DNA from: Bacteroidota bacterium
GTDB taxonomy: Bacteria > Bacteroidota > Ignavibacteria > Kryptoniales > JAKASW01
NCBI GenBank assembly: GCA_021789755.1
Contig: JAJYJD010000090.1
Location: 1 to 12,110, forward strand
Direction: 5' to 3'
Length of the DNA stretch: 12,110 bases
The stretch's first letter is position 1. The number at the start of each line of letters is the position of its first letter. Below are positions 1 to 6,525 of the stretch, piece after piece. Made by a program: the position numbers and the translations under genes. Under the pieces are notes generated by a model. It worked only from the letters and a program-made list of their open reading frames with translations, made no database searches and was not told the origin of the DNA.

Positions 1-41
1 GACCAGGCAATGTACCGTCCGAAATATGCCAAAGAGCAGTA

Positions 42-1475
42 TCAGTGGCGCGTTCTTCCTCCGCCCGCCGCGCCTGGACTGCTGACACGCGCCGACGACA
101 CCGACGTTCTCATCTCAGGTTGGGGCACCGCCCTGTACCCATAACTGGGAGCGCCCTGTTGGAACCGGGGCGCTTCATACCTTGCAACTTGCTGTGCCGG
201 CATCGCATAAGCCGGTCTCTGGCTCAGCACGCGCGTAACCCTCATAACCCTGTAAGTCCTAGGCCGCACTTCCGGCCGGGGCTGCTGGTAGCCGCCATTG
301 TACGATACATAGCCGTGCCTGATTCTGGGCGACGGCGCCTGGGCAGGCGGACTGCTCGGGGGCGGATTGTACTGCGGCGGAGGATTGTAGCTCGGAGCCG
401 GCTGCTGCGGCGGAGGTGAATAACTTGGAGCCTGTTCGCGGACACGCGGCTGCGGATTCGACTGCGGCGTGGAATTCTGGTTCGGCTGTTGACGAGGTGT
501 ATTGTTCGGCGCCTGTTCCCTCACACGCGGCTGTGGATTCGACTGCGGCGAATTCGGCGTCGGACTCACCTGCTGCGGAGGTGCATATGTTGGTATACGC
601 TCTCTAACCCTGTGCTGAGGGTTCGGAGTGGAGTTCTGTTGCGTCGGTGTGTAGACCGGTGCTTGTCCCCGTACGCGCGGCGCATTGGTTGTATTCACCG
701 TCCCGGTACTCGCAGGAGTCCCGGACCCGCCGAGTCTTTCCCTCGGCCCGTACGTTGTCCCGACACTTCCGGCTGCACCCGTAGATGCATTTGCGGTTCC
801 AGTGTTCGCTCCGCCTATTGCGGCCGGTGGGATAACATCACCCCCGCCATAGCCTGTCCGTCCAAAACGTGTATCTCCGCTTGTTCTAACCCTGGGGTTT
901 GGCTGGGCATTTGTATATGGTGTATACCACGGATTCAGACTGTAAGGCGAGTAGGGCGAATAAACATTATAGTAAGGATTATTGGGGTAGTATCCCCCCA
1001 GATAGGGATAATAATATGAAGGCCAGTTGCCCCAGCCTGCCAGGCCGCCGTACGAGAAAGGACCGCCGTACCACGAGCTCATCCCGAAACCGAGATACCA
1101 GGAATCCATCGGCCACCATGCGGCACTCGGGTAAAACATGCTGTAACTCCAGAGCGGGTTATTCATGTAAGGTGAACCGTAGTAACCGTAGCCGTAAGCC
1201 GGCCAGGCGTTCCCGTAGCCGTAACCGCCCATTCCGTAAGTTCCATAGCCATAATCGTTGCTCTGGTAATTGGGATTCACGGCTGGACTGCCTGTGGAAT
1301 CATAATATGTCGGCCCATACCCATACTGTGAAGTATCGGCGCCAGCAGAGCCCGAACCGTACGATGATCCGTAACCACCGTAATTGCCGCTCGTGGTCGC
1401 AAACTCAGTGTAGCAACCTGATAACCCGAGTGCAACCAGGAACGACACTGTCAACGCGGCTAATCTTGTTTTCAT
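42..1475 (-). CDS. Low-complexity Tyr/Gly- and Arg/Pro-rich outer-membrane lipoprotein, hypothetical
   Basis: I do not recognise a named family. The N terminus is a lipoprotein signal peptide: MKTR, a hydrophobic stretch, then the lipobox LSGC with Cys21 as the lipidated residue. The residue after Cys is Tyr, not Asp, which suggests outer-membrane sorting. The mature chain (477 aa including signal) has two blocks. Residues about 28-187 are rich in Tyr, Gly, Trp, Ser and Pro (36 Tyr in 160 residues) and contain no Lys or Arg. From residue 194 on the chain is rich in Arg, Pro, Gln and Asn, with about 32 Arg and six PRVR-like motifs. The mature protein has no lysine and only the lipobox cysteine. 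I chose the ATG at 1475 because GAGGTGA lies 6 bases upstream; a GTG at 1484 is in frame but sits inside that ribosome binding site. A surface-exposed, adhesive or matrix-like role is inference only. The gene is real with good confidence; its function is unknown. Confidence 0.85.
   Translation of the reverse strand: MKTRLAALTVSFLVALGLSGCYTEFATTSGNYGGYGSSYGSGSAGADTSQYGYGPTYYDSTGSPAVNPNYQSNDYGYGTYGMGGYGYGNAWPAYGYGYYGSPYMNNPLWSYSMFYPSAAWWPMDSWYLGFGMSSWYGGPFSYGGLAGWGNWPSYYYPYLGGYYPNNPYYNVYSPYSPYSLNPWYTPYTNAQPNPRVRTSGDTRFGRTGYGGGDVIPPAAIGGANTGTANASTGAAGSVGTTYGPRERLGGSGTPASTGTVNTTNAPRVRGQAPVYTPTQQNSTPNPQHRVRERIPTYAPPQQVSPTPNSPQSNPQPRVREQAPNNTPRQQPNQNSTPQSNPQPRVREQAPSYSPPPQQPAPSYNPPPQYNPPPSSPPAQAPSPRIRHGYVSYNGGYQQPRPEVRPRTYRVMRVTRVLSQRPAYAMPAQQVARYEAPRFQQGAPSYGYRAVPQPEMRTSVSSARVSSPGAAGGGRTRH
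426..680 (-). repeat. Imperfect coding repeats with PRVRE(Q/R)xP motif
   Basis: Within the lipoprotein gene, four units carry PRVRGQAP, HRVRERIP, PRVREQAP and PRVREQAP, spaced 22, 28 and 27 residues apart. Single related motifs lie outside at residues 194 (PRVR) and 383 (PRIR). The last two units are also similar as DNA: the 16-mer GGATTCGACTGCGGCG occurs at 454-469 and again at 535-550, an 81-base (27-codon) offset, with similar flanks. This suggests recent in-frame duplication, so copy number may vary between strains. Confidence 0.65.
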
Positions 1476-1841
1476 GGCAATCACCTCATTTTTTTTGACG
1501 CAGGCCGTTGCTGCCGGGCTTAATCGCGCCTGCCTCGAATCGCGTCTCGTTCACATCCCTTTGCCCGTTTGAACACGCCCCATAGTAGCATATGATAAAT
1601 GTTGAGTGAAACATCTCCGGTGGATCGTACAACTTCTGCCGGTCCATCGCGAGACCCCATTTGCCGGGCGCGTCATCTTTCACCGTTCCCGCAGTGATTA
1701 AGGCTGATGTAAGAGTCGTGATCATCTTCCAACTTTCTCCATTCAATTTCTACAAACACTCAACCCGATTCAAGGACATTCGACACCCTTAAAATAATTT
1801 AATTTCCGACGTTTTTATTGACGGGGGAAAGCCGCGAGGGT
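1476..1841. other. Intergenic region, probable 5' region of the lipoprotein gene
   Basis: This 366-base stretch separates the envelope protein gene from the lipoprotein gene. The part next to the envelope protein gene (about 1741-1820) is AT-rich; the rest is mixed. On the minus strand a frame is open from a TTG at 1746 (or ATG at 1725) to a stop at 1486. The 79-86 residue product resembles nothing I know, lacks a well-placed ribosome binding site, and would span the best candidate promoter, so I do not call it a gene. An inverted repeat GCAGGC/GCCTGC (1500-1533, 22-base loop) lies just before the lipoprotein ribosome binding site. I see no intrinsic terminator for the upstream gene. Confidence 0.5.
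1582..1610 (-). promoter_or_regulatory. Candidate promoter for the lipoprotein gene
   Basis: On the minus strand, TTCACT (1605-1610) and TACTAT (1582-1587) are separated by 17 bases, each matching four of six bases of the sigma-70 consensus. TG one base before the -10 forms an extended -10. Transcription would start near 1575 and give a leader of about 100 bases. Groups such as Bacteroidota use different promoter consensus sequences, so this is a suggestion only. Confidence 0.25.
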
Positions 1842-2624
1842 TTACATCGTCTGCACGTATTCTATCCTGATTGTACGCAGGCTGCCGCCTGTCTTCTTCA
1901 AGTCAAAGATGTTCTTGTAATCGAACTCGACCGTGAATCCGTTCCCCACACTCCACTTGATGCCTGCGTTGAGATAACCCGGACCCGGCCTGGTCAGCCC
2001 AGTGGTGTCGGCAAGGTTCAGGTTATCGTTCAATCCGAAATTGTATTCCGCGATGACAGAAATATCCCGTCCGATCGTTTTGTCGGCACCCACATAGAAG
2101 TTCAAGTTTTTGTTTCCATCTCCGTTCTCGAGCGAATAGTTCACTCCGCCGTGTATGCCGAGGTAGCCGAGCATGGTGAAGTACTTGGATGCCGCTGCGA
2201 AAAATCCTGGCGACTTATACTCATACCTGCTGTACTGGGACAAATAGAGGTCTTTACCCTGCGAATCGTAACCGAGGGCAATTGCCGGGAAATCGGCGGT
2301 CTCATCGACCAGCCTGAAGCGTATGGTGACTCCGGGGAGTTTATTCCAATCGACCGGCCCTGACCCTATCACGTTCGTTCCGCCGTAACTCAGTCCGAAG
2401 GTCAGCCGGTTGAAGGCTCCCGCCTCGAGGGACATAAGTACGCCGCTCTCTTCGTAGAAGTGCACACTCATCGCGATCATCCCGTTGTGAAGTATACCCG
2501 CCGTGGGCATATCGATAAGATAGCGCGACTCTATCCCCGCGTTGCTCCCCGCGCTTCCGTTAAGGTTTTGGGAGAATACAACGGATGATGTTAGAAGTAC
2601 CAGTATGAGAGCCTTAGACTTCAT
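1842..2624 (-). CDS. Envelope protein with signal peptide, probable outer-membrane beta-barrel (YjbH-like), hypothetical
   Basis: The 260-aa product starts with a Sec signal peptide (MKSK, hydrophobic LILVLLTSSVVFS, probable cleavage before Gln19). The remainder has many short alternating hydrophobic/aromatic strands broken by Gly-, Asn- and Asp-rich turns, as in barrel proteins, for example LTFGLSYGG, LNFYVGAD, ISVIAEYNFG and FTVEFDYKNIF. The region with LIDMPTAGILHNG followed by FGLSYGG and a GVTIRFRL strand recalls YjbH-type proteins of Bacteroidota and relatives; that link is from memory. It ends in EYVQTM and lacks the C-terminal Phe typical of proteobacterial porins. The start is well supported: AAGGAG lies 6 bases before the ATG, inside the 12-base gap after the upstream amidohydrolase gene, which implies co-transcription. 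Substrate or role cannot be told. An exported but soluble beta-rich protein is the main alternative. Confidence 0.8.
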   Translation of the reverse strand: MKSKALILVLLTSSVVFSQNLNGSAGSNAGIESRYLIDMPTAGILHNGMIAMSVHFYEESGVLMSLEAGAFNRLTFGLSYGGTNVIGSGPVDWNKLPGVTIRFRLVDETADFPAIALGYDSQGKDLYLSQYSRYEYKSPGFFAAASKYFTMLGYLGIHGGVNYSLENGDGNKNLNFYVGADKTIGRDISVIAEYNFGLNDNLNLADTTGLTRPGPGYLNAGIKWSVGNGFTVEFDYKNIFDLKKTGGSLRTIRIEYVQTM

Positions 2625-2636
2625 TACGATCTCCTT

Positions 2637-4031
2637 TCAGAATTCATCTTCACCAAAGACTTTACGGATGTTCTTGGGCAGCTCGACCTTCTGCGATTCC
2701 TGTTCCGGCTCGGATTGACTTTGGGTCCTCATTTCCGGGACACGCACCGATGGGGTTTTCCCCTCCGTCACCGGGACACTCTTGTCAGCATACTTGCTAA
2801 CCGAATCGACAAGCTCGCGGACCTCCTTAAGCAACTCGGAACTGTCGTACAAAAGCAGCTTGCGATCCCTGTACACGAATTCGCCGTCGAGCATGACGTC
2901 GGAGACGTCCGAGTCGGAGTAGTCCTCGATGAGCGCCGCGGCCGACTCCTGCGGCGCCAGTTTTTCGAGTCTTCTCGAGGAAAGCTTCCTCGCGTCGATG
3001 AAAGTAAGGCTCGCCACTTTGCCCGGCTCGAGAGTTCCAAGCTTCGACCCCATATTAAAAAGCTCGGCTCCCACGCGGGTCGCACTCGCCAGGGCCTCGA
3101 AGGGCTCGCAGCCAAGCTCCAGGAGCCTCTTCATCTGCCCGAAAAGACCCGGGGTCTCCCAGTTCGAGCCGATGGCGAATTTACCGAAAATGTTCCGGAT
3201 AGGTTTGAAATTAGCTGGATTCAAACTGTCGGGCACTATAACGGCTTTCACCCCGCCTGCCCGTGCGAGCTTGAGGGACGCAGCAGGAGTCCCGTTCAGC
3301 CCCACAAGGATCGTCGACGCATTTAGTATCTTGCTCTTCTTCAGTAGTTGGACGATGCCGGAATTGAAATTCGATTTCGTGGTTTCGATGTCTTCCTTGT
3401 CTTCATCCGCATGCGCCAATATCCAACCGGGCGAGTCGGCGTTATTCCGCGCCACCGCACTCAGGCCGAACAGAGTCAGGTCTTTCTGGTAGGGGATGAA
3501 GATGCCTGCCTTGAGGTGCCTGTCCACAATTCTCTTCATGAAACTCAGCTGCTGCTCGCTCTCAGCAAATGCAATCGCGTCTATGCCGGTCAGCTTGACC
3601 GCAGAATACATCCCCCTTGCTCCGGTTTCGTCACCTATCACCGCAAACGAGATCGTGCTGACTCCGCTCTGCAGGGCACTGAAGAATGTGATATGGTACA
3701 TTTTCTCGTAGAAGGACTCGTCCTGGGCATCGAGCGACGATTCCAGTTTCAACAGCTGCTCACTCCTCCATTGGGATATCGGTGTCCTTGGCTCCACGAA
3801 TCTGCAGATCAGAGACTCGGGATGAAAGTGTGAATTGCAGAATGTGGGCAGGATTATTTTTTCGGAAGCATCGACGATCTCAGCCTCCGGATATTTTCGC
3901 CGGAGTCCCTCGAAGTCTTTCGATATTTCGACAATAAGATTCGCCCTTGTCGCGAGATTAAAGAAACCGGTTCTGTTTTCCTCGTCACAGGCGAAACCGT
4001 AGCCGCCTGCTATAATCTTTGTCGCACTCAT
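2637..4031 (-). CDS. Amidohydrolase-fold protein (ATZ/TRZ-like) with an apparently incomplete metal site
   Basis: The 464-aa product follows the layout of metal-dependent amidohydrolases of the ATZ/TRZ/chlorohydrolase group. A small N-terminal beta domain leads to the first barrel strand ILPTFCNSHFHPESL with the HxH pair (His68, His70). ILAHADE holds the next expected His (His207). A C-terminal part follows with ASATRVGAELFNMG, LGTLEPGKVASLTFID and a closing beta domain. Two usual ligands appear absent: the strand expected to read like AHC or AHG reads ILVGLNG (about 242-247), and the GTDS-like motif reads GSNWETPG (about 288-295), with Asn where Asp is expected. The last 45 or so residues are a charged, Gln/Glu/Ser-rich extension. 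An ATG at 4049 overlaps the upstream stop as ATGA, but the ATG at 4031 has GAAGGAG at good spacing, so I prefer 4031. Substrate is unknown; a non-catalytic or single-metal role is possible. Confidence 0.85.
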   Translation of the reverse strand: MSATKIIAGGYGFACDEENRTGFFNLATRANLIVEISKDFEGLRRKYPEAEIVDASEKIILPTFCNSHFHPESLICRFVEPRTPISQWRSEQLLKLESSLDAQDESFYEKMYHITFFSALQSGVSTISFAVIGDETGARGMYSAVKLTGIDAIAFAESEQQLSFMKRIVDRHLKAGIFIPYQKDLTLFGLSAVARNNADSPGWILAHADEDKEDIETTKSNFNSGIVQLLKKSKILNASTILVGLNGTPAASLKLARAGGVKAVIVPDSLNPANFKPIRNIFGKFAIGSNWETPGLFGQMKRLLELGCEPFEALASATRVGAELFNMGSKLGTLEPGKVASLTFIDARKLSSRRLEKLAPQESAAALIEDYSDSDVSDVMLDGEFVYRDRKLLLYDSSELLKEVRELVDSVSKYADKSVPVTEGKTPSVRVPEMRTQSQSEPEQESQKVELPKNIRKVFGEDEF

Positions 4032-4045
4032 CGCTGCTCCTTCAC

Positions 4046-5062
4046 TCATTGAGTGTAGAGGTACTTCGCATCATAGAGTTTGTTAATTCCGTCTTTGTAC
4101 ATGGCGTATTGAAAACCTTTTCTAATCGCTGCACCGCCTGCTTCGCCGGTCCTGCTCAACGCAATATAAGCAAGTTGAAATTGTTTATCAGCTTTTATCT
4201 GCTTCGAATGCACTTCTATCGCCCTCCGTATGGCGGTCTCACAAGCCTCCTGCGGAGTCTGGCCGTTCTTCATGCTCTCCACGACAAGGAAACTTCCGAC
4301 AATTCGCATATTCGCTTCGCCGACGCCGGTGGACGCGGCCGCACCGACTTTTCCGTCCACGTACAGCCCGACGCCGATAATGGGAGAGTCACCCACCCTC
4401 CCGTGAATCTTCCATGCCATTCCGGACGTGGATGTCCCGCCGCTGATCCGCCCTTTCTTGTCGATCGCCAGCAAACCGATGGTGTCGTGGTTGTCCGTCA
4501 GGTCGTCCATATCGTGCGGCCCCACCCAGTCGTCCCGATCGCTCATATTCTCTTTCCAGTTGAGCCATGTCTTCCTCGACTCGTCCGTAAGCAGATCCTC
4601 AGGCTTGAAACCGTGTGCAACCGCAAAGTCATGCGCACCACTGCCGGAGAGCATGACATGCTTGGTTCGTTCCATGATTTTCCGCGCTACACTTATGGGA
4701 TTCTTTATCCCCTCGATGCACCCGACGGAACCGCAGTTCATCCGCCAATCCATTATCGCGGCATCGAGCGTGACTTTCATGGTCTCGTCCGGCAAACCTC
4801 CGTAACCTATGCTCGTTATCGCCGGATCGTTCTCGACGACCCATATTCCCTGTTCGACGGCGTCCAGCGAGTTCGATCCGGCGCTTAGAAGTTTCCACGA
4901 TACCTCGTTCGCCCGAAGGCCGAAGTCCCATGTCGAAAGTACAACCGGACCCGACGCAGCCTTTTGTCTCGCCGCGCCCAATTTGGGAATTCCCAGCTTT
5001 GTGGCGGCGTATGTTCCAACTCCGGCCACTGCCCCTTTCCTGATGAATTCACGCCTTTTCAT
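4046..5062 (-). CDS. N4-(beta-N-acetylglucosaminyl)-L-asparaginase family protein (glycosylasparaginase), Tat-exported
   Basis: This 338-aa Ntn hydrolase belongs to the glycosylasparaginase/isoaspartyl peptidase family, which hydrolyses the amide of glycosylated or free asparagine or beta-aspartyl peptides after self-cleavage. The autocleavage site is NHDTIG: cleavage between Asp193 and Thr194 would free the Thr nucleophile. Downstream are GTSTSGMAWK, GRVGDSP (Arg222 and Asp225, expected to bind the substrate amino acid) and the STGVGE glycine loop, all matching the family. The N terminus KRREFIRKGAVAGVG followed by an Ala/Gly-rich stretch is a twin-arginine signal, so the folded enzyme is probably exported to the periplasm. 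The length is close to the bacterial enzyme of Flavobacterium type. The ATG overlaps the cysS stop as ATGA, and AAGGTG lies just upstream within cysS. Sequence alone does not separate true glycoasparagine cleavage from asparaginase activity. Confidence 0.92.
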   Translation of the reverse strand: MKRREFIRKGAVAGVGTYAATKLGIPKLGAARQKAASGPVVLSTWDFGLRANEVSWKLLSAGSNSLDAVEQGIWVVENDPAITSIGYGGLPDETMKVTLDAAIMDWRMNCGSVGCIEGIKNPISVARKIMERTKHVMLSGSGAHDFAVAHGFKPEDLLTDESRKTWLNWKENMSDRDDWVGPHDMDDLTDNHDTIGLLAIDKKGRISGGTSTSGMAWKIHGRVGDSPIIGVGLYVDGKVGAAASTGVGEANMRIVGSFLVVESMKNGQTPQEACETAIRRAIEVHSKQIKADKQFQLAYIALSRTGEAGGAAIRKGFQYAMYKDGINKLYDAKYLYTQ

Positions 5063-6525
5063 CTTGACACCTTGAACGTAGTCGTTCCATCTTTTTTGTC
5101 CTCCAGTACCACGCCGATCTTTTGCAGCTCCGAGCGGATGGTATCTGCAAGTTTGAAGTTCTTGTCCTTCCGCGCGTCAGCACGCATCTCGATCATCAAC
5201 CGGATCAGGTCTGTCTCTACTTCTCTGCCGTGCTGGCTCTCTGCCGGGATTATTCCAAGGACATCTCCGGCAAGGGCCCTTGTAAAAGCATAAAGTACCG
5301 ACGCGAGGGCGACGGTCACCACGCCTCCTGTGCCTATTATCGAATTGACGTCTTTGAGCATTTCAAAAAGAACAGCGATCGCAGATGGAGTGTTGAAATC
5401 GTCCGCCATTGCTGCGAGCCACTCATCATAATATCTCCTGAGGTTAACCGGCTCCTCGGGAAGGTTCTCAAAATCAACCCTAGCATTTTCATCCGCGCCC
5501 AAATCCATCAGCTGAACCAACACATTCTTCAGTCTCTCCAGCCCTTTGCCCGCTCCCTCTACCGCCTCGTCTGAGTAATCGAGCGGACTTCTGTAGTGAC
5601 TCTGCAGAATGAAAAATCTTATCGTGGTCGGGTCAAATTTCATGAACGCGTCTTTCAGGGTAACGAAGTTCCCCAGCGACTTGCTCATTTTGGTGCCGTT
5701 GACCGTAACCATGTTATTGTGGAGCCAGTATTTGACGAATGGCTTTCCCGTTGCCGCCTCGCTCTGGGCGATCTCGCATTCGTGGTGCGGGAACTGGTTG
5801 TCGAGGCCGCCGCCGTGGATATCGAATGAATTGCCGAGGTACTTCATGCTCATCGCTGAACACTCCAGGTGCCAGCCCGGAAATCCTTCCCCCCATGGTG
5901 AAGGCCATCTCATAATATGACCCGCTTCCGCTTTCTTCCAAATGGCAAAATCGGCGGGATTGTGCTTTTCGCCGCGAACATCAATCCTGGCACCGGCGAT
6001 AAGGTCTTCAACTTTCTTTCCCGACAATTTGCCGTAATCGGGAAACTTCGACACATCGAAGTAGACATTTCCGCCTGCCTCATATGCATAACCGTGTGAA
6101 ACCAAAATCCTGGCAAGTTCAATTTGCTCGATGATGTGTCCGGTAGCTCTCGGCGAAATATCCGGCCTCCCGACTCCGAGTTTGTCCACGTTCTCGAAGT
6201 AACTTCGCATAAACGTCTCGACTACCGCCATTGGATTCACGCGGTCCTTCTTTGCTTCTTTCTCTATCTTGTCGTCCCCCTCATCGGCATTATCGGTGAG
6301 ATGACCGACGTCGGTTATGTTTTGTATATAGAGGACCCTGTAACCGACGAATCTGAAAAACCGAACGATAGCATCGAACGAAACGTAGCTCTTCCCGTGG
6401 CCTATGTGGGAGTGATTGTAAACCGTAGGGCCGCAAACGTAGATGCCGACTTTGCCCTCTTCAACCGGGACGAACTTTTCTTTCTGCCTTGTAAGTGAAT
6501 TGTAGAGATAGATATCTGTTTTCAT
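5059..6525 (-). CDS. cysS: Cysteine--tRNA ligase (CysRS)
   Basis: This class I aminoacyl-tRNA synthetase activates cysteine with ATP and charges tRNA-Cys in the cytoplasm. At 488 aa it is near the usual bacterial length. Visible motifs are YVCGPTVYN (Cys31), the HIGH signature HIGHG (40-44), WHLECSAMS (Cys222), FPHHECEIAQSE (His247, Glu251) and KMSKS (279-283). Cys31, Cys222, His247 and Glu251 match the zinc-binding residues known from the E. coli enzyme. DFNTPSA in the C-terminal helical part is also typical. The ATG overlaps the recN stop as ATGA and no Shine-Dalgarno is evident at ideal spacing, so translation is probably coupled to recN. Its stop overlaps the next gene in the same way. 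Confidence 0.98.
   Translation of the reverse strand: MKTDIYLYNSLTRQKEKFVPVEEGKVGIYVCGPTVYNHSHIGHGKSYVSFDAIVRFFRFVGYRVLYIQNITDVGHLTDNADEGDDKIEKEAKKDRVNPMAVVETFMRSYFENVDKLGVGRPDISPRATGHIIEQIELARILVSHGYAYEAGGNVYFDVSKFPDYGKLSGKKVEDLIAGARIDVRGEKHNPADFAIWKKAEAGHIMRWPSPWGEGFPGWHLECSAMSMKYLGNSFDIHGGGLDNQFPHHECEIAQSEAATGKPFVKYWLHNNMVTVNGTKMSKSLGNFVTLKDAFMKFDPTTIRFFILQSHYRSPLDYSDEAVEGAGKGLERLKNVLVQLMDLGADENARVDFENLPEEPVNLRRYYDEWLAAMADDFNTPSAIAVLFEMLKDVNSIIGTGGVVTVALASVLYAFTRALAGDVLGIIPAESQHGREVETDLIRLMIEMRADARKDKNFKLADTIRSELQKIGVVLEDKKDGTTTFKVSR

Noticed and set aside
1..144. Open plus-strand frame running in from the left edge (begins DQAMYRPKYAKEQ, stops at 142-144)
   Set aside because: It could be the tail of a convergent gene, but about 100 of its bases lie antisense to the end of the lipoprotein gene, whose biased composition leaves opposite frames open. 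Too short to support without the flanking sequence.
1500..1533. 6-bp inverted repeat just upstream of the lipoprotein ribosome binding site
   Set aside because: The loop is 22 bases and the stem short. On the transcribed strand it is followed by A residues, not T, so it is not a terminator and evidence for regulation is weak.
1801..1841. Possible terminator after the envelope protein gene
   Set aside because: The A/T-rich stretch contains a direct CGTC repeat rather than an inverted repeat. I found no stem followed by a T-run on the minus strand.
4019..4888. Plus-strand open frame of 289 codons opposite the asparaginase gene
   Set aside because: Antisense to a gene with a full set of family motifs; no independent coding evidence.
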